In this document: positions 1 to 5,443 of the stretch, one piece after another
Layout: each line of letters starts with the position of its first letter
Position numbering within the stretch: position 1 is the first letter of the stretch
Notes under the pieces: generated by a model
The model's database searches: none
Told to the model about the DNA's origin: nothing
Seen by the model: only the letters and a program-made list of their open reading frames with translations
DNA from: Acidimicrobiales bacterium
Lineage (GTDB): Bacteria; Actinomycetota; Acidimicrobiia; Acidimicrobiales; RAAP-2
DNA: 6,946 nucleotides
Assembly: GCA_017882985.1 (NCBI GenBank)
Contig: JADGOK010000045.1
Coordinates: forward strand, 1 to 6,946
Reading direction: 5' to 3'
Position numbers and translations under genes: made by a program

Positions 1-149
1 TCCTGGAGAACGGACGGGTCCGCCTCTCGGGATCCGGCCAGGACGTGCTGAACAATCCCGAGATCGGTGCTCTGTACCTCGGTGGCTCCATCGAGGAGAC
101 GCGCGCCCACGAGAGTGCGGAACGAACTGTGATGGAGGACGAACGATGA
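1..149 (+). CDS. LivF-like branched-chain amino acid ABC transporter ATP-binding protein, 3' end only
   Basis: This is the last 48 codons plus stop of a gene that begins outside the window; the reading frame starts at base 3. The visible residues include LENGRVRLSGSGQDVLNNPEIGALYLGG. That matches the C-terminal end of LivF-type ATPases of branched-chain amino acid (HAAT) ABC importers, which typically read 'xLExGRIxLxGxxxxLLxxPxVxxAYLG'. The Walker A, signature and Walker B motifs lie upstream and cannot be checked. Most LivF proteins stop at or just after YLGG. This one continues for 20 more residues, mostly charged and rich in Glu and Arg. Its TGA stop overlaps the ATG of the next gene (ATGA, 146-149), so translation is probably coupled and the importer belongs to the downstream catabolic operon. 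In this family the substrate is often a branched-chain amino acid, but can be an amide, urea or another small polar compound. The family call rests on the C-terminal motif alone. Confidence 0.72.
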   Translation, partial: LENGRVRLSGSGQDVLNNPEIGALYLGGSIEETRAHESAERTVMEDER

Positions 150-1087
150 GTGACCGCGAAACCCAGATCGGTTGGATCGGCTGCGGCCGCATGGGAACCG
201 CGATGGCGAAACGCCTCGTCCTCGCGGGCCACGACGTGAGCGTGACGAATCGTACGCGCGCCAAGGCTGAAGTGCTCGGTGAACTCGGCGCCACCGTGGT
301 CGAGCGTCCGAGCGACCTCGCCAAGTGCGACATCGTCTTCATCATGGTCTCGGGCAACGCCGATCTGGTCGAGGTGACGACGGGGACCGAGGGCCTGTTG
401 TCCGATTCGACGAGCGCCCCCAAGATCGTCGTCGACTGCTCGACGGTGTCGGGGGAGACGTCGGCGAAGGTACGCGAGGCGTGCACCGCGCGCGGTGCGA
501 GCTTCCTCGCGGCGCCCGTGAGCGGCAACCCGAAAGTGGTCTCAGCGGGTCAACTGACCCTTGCCGTGTCGGGAACGCGCGACGCCTTTGACGTGGTACG
601 TCCCTACTTCGAACAGTTGGGACAGGGTGTCACGTACGTCGGCGACGGGGAAGTGGCCCGTCTCGTGAAGATCTGTCACAACATGATGCTCGGCATCGTC
701 ACCCAGGCCATGGCCGAGATCACGGTACTGGCCGAACGCGGCGGCATCAAGCGCAGTGATTGGCTCGAGTTCTTGAACCACTCGGTGATGGGCTCGACGT
801 TCACTCGCTACAAGACGCCCGCTTTCGTCAACTTGGACTTCAAACCGACGTTCACGCCGACGCTGCTGCGCAAGGACTTCGACCTCGGCATGGCGGCGGC
901 GTACGAACTGGACGTCCCGATGCCGGTCTCGGCACTGTGCACGGAGATCGTGAAGAGCACCATCGGTGCGGGCTACGTTGACCAGGATTTCGCCGTACTG
1001 CTGCTCGAGGCGGCGCGCGGAGCGGGGCTGACGATGGAGCCGGAGAACATTGCGGTCGACGACGGCCTGAGCGAGGTGACGCGATGA
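146..1087 (+). CDS. 3-hydroxyisobutyrate dehydrogenase family (beta-hydroxyacid dehydrogenase) oxidoreductase
   Basis: Members of this family are NAD(P)-dependent enzymes that interconvert beta-hydroxyacids and semialdehydes: 3-hydroxyisobutyrate, tartronate semialdehyde, succinic semialdehyde or sulfolactaldehyde types. The 313 residues are close to the usual length of about 290-300. The N-terminal Rossmann motif is G12-x-G14-x-x-G17 within IGCGRMGTAMAKRL. The cofactor/substrate segment VVDCST is at 95-100 and the substrate loop APVSGN at 123-128, where most relatives have SGG. The catalytic Lys is K175 with N179 (KICHN) at the start of the all-alpha C-terminal domain, and LRKDFDLG (241-248) is the family's conserved K-D segment. 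R36 in TNRTRAK, after the second beta strand, would favour NADP over NAD; this is inferred from position only. The start is set by the ATGA overlap with the upstream ABC gene and by GGAGGA at 134-139. The next gene overlaps the stop by ATGA. The exact substrate cannot be read from the sequence. Confidence 0.9.
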   Translation: MSDRETQIGWIGCGRMGTAMAKRLVLAGHDVSVTNRTRAKAEVLGELGATVVERPSDLAKCDIVFIMVSGNADLVEVTTGTEGLLSDSTSAPKIVVDCSTVSGETSAKVREACTARGASFLAAPVSGNPKVVSAGQLTLAVSGTRDAFDVVRPYFEQLGQGVTYVGDGEVARLVKICHNMMLGIVTQAMAEITVLAERGGIKRSDWLEFLNHSVMGSTFTRYKTPAFVNLDFKPTFTPTLLRKDFDLGMAAAYELDVPMPVSALCTEIVKSTIGAGYVDQDFAVLLLEAARGAGLTMEPENIAVDDGLSEVTR

Positions 1088-2334
1088 GAGACGGATTCGG
1101 ACCGACCATGAATACGCCCGGGCACATGGGCGTTGACTTCGAGACGCGTGTTGACTTCGACCGGTTGCGCAGTTACCGCATCGCCCGGGCCCGCGAGGCG
1201 CTCGAAGCGAGCGAGTTCGGCGCGTTGCTGCTCTTTGACTTCTACAACATCCGCTACGTGTCGGGCACCTGGATCGGCGGCGCCCTGGGTGACAAGATGA
1301 CGCGCTACTGCCTCTTGACGCGCGGTGGCGAGCCCATTGTGTGGGACTTCGGTTCGGCCGCGCGTCACCACAAACTTTTCGCGCCGTGGCTCGAACCCGA
1401 CAATTGTCGCGCCGGGATGCTCGGTCTGCGCGGTGCGATCGCGCCGCGGGCCGGTCTCTTCGAATCGGCCGTCAAGGAGATCGTCGGGCTGCTCAGCGAC
1501 GCGGGCGTCCTGGGTCAGCCCATCGGCGTCGACATCATCGAACTGCCCTTCCTCTTTGAGATGCAGGCGGCCGGGGTCGAGATCCGCGACGCCCAGCAGA
1601 CGATGCTCGACGCACGCCAGATCAAGAATCAGGATGAGCTGATGCTGCTCTCCCAGGCGGCGGCGATGGTGGACGGCGTCTACCAGGACATCTTCGAAGC
1701 CCTGAAGCCGGGCGTGCGCGAGAACGAGATCGTCGCACTGGCGAACAAGCGACTGTACGAGATGGGTTCAGACCAGGTCGAAGCGATCAACGCGGTCTCG
1801 GGGGAGCGATGCAACCCCCATCCCCATAACTTCACTGACCGCATCATCCGTCCCGGCGACCAGGCGTTCTTCGACATCATCCACTCGTTCAACGGCTACC
1901 GGACCTGTTACTACCGCACGCTGGCGGTCGGCAGTTCGACGGCGCCCCAGCGCGACGCGTACGTGCAGGCTCGCGAATGGATGGACAAGGCGATTGACCT
2001 CGTTCGGCCCGGCGTCGGCACCGACGAGATCGCGCGCGCGTGGCCCGCGGCGACCGACTTCGGCTTCGAGAACGAAATGGCGGCTTTCGGGCTGCAGTTC
2101 GGTCACGGTTTGGGACTCGGGTTGCACGAACGGCCCGTGATCAGCCGCCTCAACAGCCTGAAGGACCCGATCGAACTGCAGGCCGGCATGTGCTTTGCCC
2201 TCGAGACCTACTGCCCGGCCTCGGACGGTGTGTCGGCGGCTCGCATTGAAGAGGAGGTCGTCGTGACCAATGACGGTCCTCAGATACTTACTCGGTTTCC
2301 CGCACAGGAACTCATGATCGCCAACAAGTACTAG
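1084..2334 (+). CDS. M24 family 'pita-bread' hydrolase (Xaa-Pro peptidase / creatinase-like) with altered metal site
   Basis: This is a 416-residue protein with the two-domain layout of aminopeptidase P, prolidase and creatinase: a creatinase-N-like domain (about 25-165) and the M24 catalytic fold (about 180-405). Aligned by eye to the five metal ligands of E. coli aminopeptidase P, the equivalents are D264 (in FFDII), C275 (in GYRTCYYRT, where Asp is expected), H341 (in FGHGLGLGLHE), E374 (in CFALETY) and E389 (in ARIEEEV). H348 matches the second active-site His. Four of five ligands are kept and the second Asp is Cys. An HPH triplet (246-248) sits where related enzymes have a single catalytic His. 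The family hydrolyses C-N bonds: X-Pro peptides, creatine, ectoine and similar. With this site the protein may use an unusual metal arrangement or work without metal, as creatinase does. The start at 1084 is supported by the ATGA overlap and by GAGGTGA at 1073-1079; the ATG at 1108 has no ribosome site. A peptidase role is not established. Confidence 0.88.
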   Translation: MRDGFGPTMNTPGHMGVDFETRVDFDRLRSYRIARAREALEASEFGALLLFDFYNIRYVSGTWIGGALGDKMTRYCLLTRGGEPIVWDFGSAARHHKLFAPWLEPDNCRAGMLGLRGAIAPRAGLFESAVKEIVGLLSDAGVLGQPIGVDIIELPFLFEMQAAGVEIRDAQQTMLDARQIKNQDELMLLSQAAAMVDGVYQDIFEALKPGVRENEIVALANKRLYEMGSDQVEAINAVSGERCNPHPHNFTDRIIRPGDQAFFDIIHSFNGYRTCYYRTLAVGSSTAPQRDAYVQAREWMDKAIDLVRPGVGTDEIARAWPAATDFGFENEMAAFGLQFGHGLGLGLHERPVISRLNSLKDPIELQAGMCFALETYCPASDGVSAARIEEEVVVTNDGPQILTRFPAQELMIANKY

Positions 2335-2342
2335 GAGCACAG

Positions 2343-3353
2343 ATGACTACAACCACTGCCGTTTCCGCCGGTCCGACCGACTTCGAGACGAAGCTGGACA
2401 TGTACAAGATGCAAGTCGCGTTGCGACAGTTCGAGACGCGCGCCTACGACCTGTTCCTCGAGAACCTGGTGAAGGGAACGAGCCACCTCTCGCTCGGCCA
2501 AGAGGCGATCGCCGCGGGCTTCGCGACCGCGATGCAGAAGACCGACTGGACGTTCGCGACGTACCGCGGTCACGCCCACACGCTCGCGCGCGGCGTGCCG
2601 ATGACGCCGGTCCTCGCCGAGCTGCTCGGTCGCAGCAATGGACTCATGGCCGGCAAGGGTGGATCGATGCACCTCACCAGCGTCGAGCACGGCGTCATGG
2701 GTTCGTACGCGATCATCGGCGCGCACCTGCCGATCGCCTGCGGTGCGGCGTGGAGCGCCCAGTACCGCGGTACCGACCAGGTCGCGGTCTGCTTCTTCGG
2801 CGACGGCTCGGTGAACATCGGTGCGTTCCACGAGGCACTCAACTTCGCCGCCGTCTGGAAATTGCCGGTCGTATTCGTCTGTGAGAACAATCTCTGGATG
2901 GAGTACACCCGAACCAGTGACGTGACCGCGGTCGCGAACCCGGCCGCGGATCGTGCTGCGGCGTACGGACTCGAGAGCATCATCGTCGACGGCAACGACG
3001 CCGACGCGGTCTACGACGTGGCGTCAGCCGCCATCGCGCGCGCTCGCGCCGGTGAGGGCCCGAGCATGATCGAGGCGACGACGTATCGCCACGGCGGACA
3101 CTCGCGCGCCGATCCGGGCAAGTACCGGCCCGACGCCGAGGTCGCTGAATGGCTCGCCAAGGATCCGCTGCCGCGTTACCGCGCGCGCCTGCTCGAAAGC
3201 GGCGCAACCGAGGAGCAACTGAGCGCCATCGAGGCCGAGGTCGCCGCCGAGGTTGATCTCGCGACCGAAGAGGCCAAGGCCGGGGGCGTCCCCGGTGAGG
3301 ATCTGTTGATGAAGGACGTATGGGCTAATGGAGGATCCGCATGGCGCAATTGA
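2343..3353 (+). CDS. Thiamine-diphosphate-dependent dehydrogenase E1 component, alpha subunit (pyruvate/acetoin/2-oxo acid type)
   Basis: This is the alpha chain of a heterotetrameric E1, which uses thiamine diphosphate (TPP) to decarboxylate a 2-oxo acid or cleave acetoin and pass the acyl group to lipoyl-E2. At 336 residues it fits the AcoA/PdhA class. Motifs seen are YRGHAH (74-79), GKGGSMH (104-110) and IIGAHLPIACGAA (124-136). The TPP/Mg motif runs from GDG (153-155) to NN (182-183), and the phosphorylation-loop-like segment is TYRHGGHSRADP (247-258), with R249 and H253. The stretch ENNLWMEYT plus NPAADRAAAYGL resembles acetoin-type E1 alpha more than classical PDH in my memory of the family; this is a weak preference. 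AGGAG (2333-2337), overlapping the stop of the M24 gene, gives a 5-nt spacing to the ATG. The stop overlaps the start of the beta-subunit gene by 13 bp, which favours equimolar synthesis. No E2 or E3 gene is present in the window. Confidence 0.93.
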   Translation: MTTTTAVSAGPTDFETKLDMYKMQVALRQFETRAYDLFLENLVKGTSHLSLGQEAIAAGFATAMQKTDWTFATYRGHAHTLARGVPMTPVLAELLGRSNGLMAGKGGSMHLTSVEHGVMGSYAIIGAHLPIACGAAWSAQYRGTDQVAVCFFGDGSVNIGAFHEALNFAAVWKLPVVFVCENNLWMEYTRTSDVTAVANPAADRAAAYGLESIIVDGNDADAVYDVASAAIARARAGEGPSMIEATTYRHGGHSRADPGKYRPDAEVAEWLAKDPLPRYRARLLESGATEEQLSAIEAEVAAEVDLATEEAKAGGVPGEDLLMKDVWANGGSAWRN

Positions 3354-4318
3354 CATTTCGTGAAGCAATCGCGCGGGGCATCGCCCAGGAGATGCGCCGC
3401 GACGAGTCCGTGGTCTTTCTCGGCGAGGACATCGGCGCCGCGGGCGGCGTGTTCAAGGGAACGGTAGGTCTGCTCGACGAGTTCGGGCCGGTGCGCGTGC
3501 GCGACACGCCCATCAGCGAACAGGCGATCCTGGGCGCGGCGATGGGCGCGGCGATGACGGGGCTTCGTCCGATCGCCGAGATCATGTTCGCGGACTTCTT
3601 CGCCGTGTGCTGGGACATCGTCGTCAACGAGATCGCGAAGAGCCGCTACATGACCAATGGTCAGGTGACGTTTCCGCTGGTGATCCGTTCGGGCAACGGC
3701 GGCGGTCTGCGCTTCGGTGCCCAGCACTCCCAGAGCGTGGAGAACTGGGCGATGATGATCCCCGGACTCAAGGTCGTCGTGCCGTCGAACGCCACTGACG
3801 TCATTGGTCTGATGGCGGCGTCGATTCGCGATGACGACCCGGTGATCTTCCTCGAGGCCAAGGCGCTGTACTCGACGAAGATGGACGTTCCCGACGGCGA
3901 GATTGTCGACACCCTCGGGTCGGCGAAGGTGCTGCGCAAGGGAAGCGACGCGACGCTCGTGTCGCTCGGCTACATGGTGCCCCGGGCTCTGGCCGCCGCC
4001 GAGGAACTGGCGGCGTCGGGGATCGACTGCACCGTCATCGACGTGCGCTCGTTGGTCCCGCTCGACACCCAGACCATCCTGCGTGAGGTCTCGGCGACGG
4101 GACGACTCTTCACCGTTGAAGAGAATCCGCGGCTCTGTGGTTGGGGCGGGGAACTCTCCTCCATCGTCAGCGAAGAGATCTTCTACGACCTGGACGGACC
4201 GGTCGTGAGGATCACCACGCCGCACATCCCGTTGCCGGCCGCTGACGCTCTGGAGGACATGGCGATACCTTCAGTTGAGCGCGTGGTGACGACCGTCACC
4301 AAGTCAATGAATTCTTAA
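3341..4318 (+). CDS. Thiamine-diphosphate-dependent dehydrogenase E1 component, beta subunit
   Basis: This beta chain pairs with the upstream alpha chain to form the E1 alpha2-beta2 enzyme; the active site lies at the alpha/beta interface. The 325 residues match the usual AcoB/PdhB/BkdA2 length. Conserved parts are FLGEDIGAAGGVFKGT (26-41), DTPISEQAILGAAMGAA (55-71), with E60 the Glu expected to contact the TPP aminopyrimidine, and the strongly conserved block FADFF...DIVVNEIAK. RSGNGGGLRFGAQHSQS follows at 116-132, with H129 in the active-site loop. The C-terminal transketolase domain includes VEENPRLCGWGGELSS and the closing segment TTPHIPLPAA. The start is fixed by GGAGGA at 3330-3335 with a 5-nt spacing and by the 13-bp overlap with the alpha gene. 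This is the last gene of the operon: a hairpin follows 17 bases later and no lipoyl acyltransferase gene comes next, so the partner E2/E3 must be encoded elsewhere or upstream of the window. Confidence 0.93.
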   Translation: MAQLTFREAIARGIAQEMRRDESVVFLGEDIGAAGGVFKGTVGLLDEFGPVRVRDTPISEQAILGAAMGAAMTGLRPIAEIMFADFFAVCWDIVVNEIAKSRYMTNGQVTFPLVIRSGNGGGLRFGAQHSQSVENWAMMIPGLKVVVPSNATDVIGLMAASIRDDDPVIFLEAKALYSTKMDVPDGEIVDTLGSAKVLRKGSDATLVSLGYMVPRALAAAEELAASGIDCTVIDVRSLVPLDTQTILREVSATGRLFTVEENPRLCGWGGELSSIVSEEIFYDLDGPVVRITTPHIPLPAADALEDMAIPSVERVVTTVTKSMNS

Positions 4319-4586
4319 ATACCCTTTCGACGGTCGCTCCGTTCGCCGCGACGGCGCCGCGGAGCAATCAGCGCCCGGGTTTGACCACGCTCTGGTTGGA
4401 ACGCCGTGGACTCGACTGAGATCGCGGTAGCGCCGGGCCGCCTTGGCCGTCGTGTCGGACCTTCGGGCGACGGGGTCGTGCTCGAGCGACAATACTGGAA
4501 CCGTCTCGAGGGCGCAAGCCACCGTCACAGCCCGGACCTAAAGTGACGCTATAGCAAAATCTTCCGGATTCTCAAGTGGCGGCGAA
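4319..4586. other. Intergenic region without a convincing gene
   Basis: These 268 bases separate the catabolic operon from a small ORF. I see no tRNA, no rRNA and no ORF with family-like sequence. Besides the hairpin near its left edge, it holds CCGTCG (4447-4452) pairing with CGACGG (4468-4473) around an inner CC-TTCG-GG tetraloop element (4460-4467). Two CTCGAG palindromes (4481-4486 and 4505-4510) could also pair with each other. Around 4540-4575 the sequence becomes AT-richer (for example CTATAGCAAAATCTTCC), the sort of base composition expected upstream of a promoter-driven gene. I cannot pick a promoter with a good -35/-10 pair. Confidence 0.5.
4336..4365 (+). terminator. Candidate operon terminator hairpin (interrupted stem, no T-tract)
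   Basis: The hairpin starts 17 bases after the E1 beta stop. The outer stem GCTCCG (4336-4341) pairs with CGGAGC (4360-4365), and the inner stem CGCCG (4344-4348) pairs with CGGCG (4352-4356) over a 3-base loop. Unpaired TT and CCG separate the two stems. No run of T follows, so this is not a classical intrinsic terminator. In high-GC actinobacteria, hairpins without a U-tract have been proposed to end transcripts, and the position fits. The assignment is tentative. Confidence 0.35.
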
Positions 4587-4856
4587 GTGCAGCGGGTCAT
4601 CGACGCGGCGCGTTCTCCCGAATGGAGTATTGGCCAGGGACGCCCGGGACAGGTCATGGCGACGAAGGATTCAGGTCAGATTGGACTTCCCTGGGTGATC
4701 ACCGCCGAGCGTGCGGGCAAGGGCATGCGCGTTTCTCTCTACCGACCCGGTGACGACGTCAACGTCGAAGGTGACGTGATCGGCGACATCTCGGGCAACC
4801 CCCGTGAGATGGGGCGACAACTTCGCGCCATCCTCGAAGAGACGGCGCTCGACTGA
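4587..4856 (+). CDS. Small hypothetical protein, 89 aa
   Basis: I do not recognise this protein. It reads as 89 codons from a GTG at 4587, with an in-frame stop upstream at 4539-4541. Codons from the GTG onward mostly end in G or C like the neighbouring genes, whereas the in-frame codons before it do not, which supports a start near 4587. An ATG at 4656 would give a 66-residue form. Neither start has a strong Shine-Dalgarno sequence. The product is soluble-looking: a helical N-terminal part (QRVIDAARSPEW), a central part with beta-like alternation (LPWVITAE, MRVSLYRPG, DVNVEGDVIGDIS), and a C-terminal helix (PREMGRQLRAILEETAL). There is no signal peptide or membrane segment and no Cys pair. 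It runs convergently into the MarR gene with 5 bp between stops. It could be a real small gene or the 3' remnant of a larger one. Confidence 0.5.
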   Translation: MQRVIDAARSPEWSIGQGRPGQVMATKDSGQIGLPWVITAERAGKGMRVSLYRPGDDVNVEGDVIGDISGNPREMGRQLRAILEETALD

Positions 4857-4861
4857 GATTG

Positions 4862-5368
4862 CTACGAGCGGCGATCGCTACTCGTGTTGGCCTGAAGTAG
4901 TTCGGACATCTTCTCGAGAATCGGGACGGCTCGATCCAGTGCTGTTCGCTCGGTGTCGCTCAGTGACGCGAGCGCCTGATCAATCGCGCGAGTATTCGTA
5001 GAGCGGATCTGGTGCAGTAGCGCGACGCCTTCGCTACTCAACTCGATGAGACTGGCCCGACCGTCGAGGACGTCGGGTACGCGGACAGTGAGCCCTTGGA
5101 CTTCGAGATTATCGATGACCTTGCTCATCGTCGCGGGGGCGATGCCTTCCAACTGCGCGAGCACCCCGAGGCGCAGCGGCCCCTCGTGCCCGACGCGAGC
5201 GAGCGCGGACGTTCCCGAGGGGGTCAGCTGGTGGTCGGTTCCAGCTCGTAGTGAACGGTAGATGCGCGCCACGGCGACGCGGAGACTGACCGCGGTGCTG
5301 ACGTTGCTCGACGACGTGCTCTCTGACGTCGGTCGTCGTTGACTCTTGGCGTGCGTCGCGTTGGCCAT
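4862..5368 (-). CDS. MarR family transcriptional regulator
   Basis: This is a 168-residue winged-helix regulator, read from the ATG at 5368. The order is a disordered, Ser/Thr-rich N-terminus (1-23), a dimerisation helix (about 24-42), then the wHTH, with recognition helix APATMSKVIDNLEVQGL (77-93) and wing VPDVLDGRASLIELSSEG (97-114, with D102 and R104 of the family's D-x-R wing). The long C-terminal dimerisation helices LSDTERTALDRAVPILEKMSELL follow. MarR proteins bind palindromes as dimers and usually release DNA on binding small aromatic or toxic ligands, or on oxidation; no Cys is present here, so thiol-based oxidation sensing is excluded. A longer form from TTG at 5395 would add 9 residues, but would place codons inside the operator palindrome. 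The ATG sits 6 nt from a TATACT box and has no Shine-Dalgarno, which suggests a leaderless mRNA. It is divergent to an MFS exporter, its probable target. Confidence 0.92.
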   Translation of the reverse strand: MANATHAKSQRRPTSESTSSSNVSTAVSLRVAVARIYRSLRAGTDHQLTPSGTSALARVGHEGPLRLGVLAQLEGIAPATMSKVIDNLEVQGLTVRVPDVLDGRASLIELSSEGVALLHQIRSTNTRAIDQALASLSDTERTALDRAVPILEKMSELLQANTSSDRRS

Positions 5369-5374
5369 GGTGCC

Positions 5375-5380
5375 AGTATA
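5375..5380 (-). promoter_or_regulatory. -10 box of the marR promoter, leaderless transcript predicted
   Basis: On the - strand TATACT is followed by six bases (GGCACC) and then the ATG at 5368. This TANNNT-N6-ATG spacing puts the transcription start at or next to the A of ATG, the arrangement typical of leaderless actinobacterial genes. No ribosome binding site precedes the ATG, in agreement. No good -35 hexamer is seen 16-18 bases upstream. Confidence 0.55.
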
Positions 5381-5404
5381 CTTAGTTAGTATCAACTAAG
5401 TATA
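5377..5404. promoter_or_regulatory. Predicted MarR operator: perfect 11-bp inverted repeat
   Basis: TATACTTAGTT (5377-5387) and AACTAAGTATA (5394-5404) are exact reverse complements separated by the 6 bp AGTATC. The 28-bp site lies between the divergent marR and MFS genes, and is AT-rich in a GC-rich context. Size, symmetry and location are those expected of a MarR dimer operator. The left arm overlaps four bases of the marR -10 box, so binding should block marR transcription. The site ends 39 bases before the MFS start codon, so the MFS promoter is probably covered as well. Confidence 0.85.
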
Positions 5405-5443
5405 TGACGCGAGTAATTCCTTGACCGAGAAAGCGGGCTTTTC

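Noticed and set aside
1132..1160. 11-bp direct repeat GTTGACTTCGA (1132-1142 and 1150-1160)
   Set aside because: It lies in the coding sequence for VDFETRVDFD at the start of the M24 gene. It is probably a small in-frame repeat or chance, not a regulatory repeat.
1084..2334. Assignment of the M24 protein to DMSP lyase DddP or to creatinase
   Set aside because: The metal-site residues and surrounding motif (GYRTCYYRT, HPH) do not match what I recall of either enzyme closely enough, and no neighbouring gene supports DMSP or creatine metabolism.
3176..4225. 349-codon open frame on the - strand opposite E1 beta
   Set aside because: It is antisense to a clear E1 beta gene and its translation is rich in Arg, His and Asp with no recognisable motif, as expected for the shadow of a GC-rich gene.
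4304..4528. 74-codon - strand frame across the intergenic region
   Set aside because: It overlaps the end of E1 beta, has no ribosome site that I can identify and no family-like sequence. The hairpin after the operon lies inside it.
4862..5395. Longer marR form starting at TTG 5395
   Set aside because: It would put nine codons inside the operator palindrome and the -10 box. The ATG at 5368 has leaderless spacing, and the family-like sequence starts well after it.
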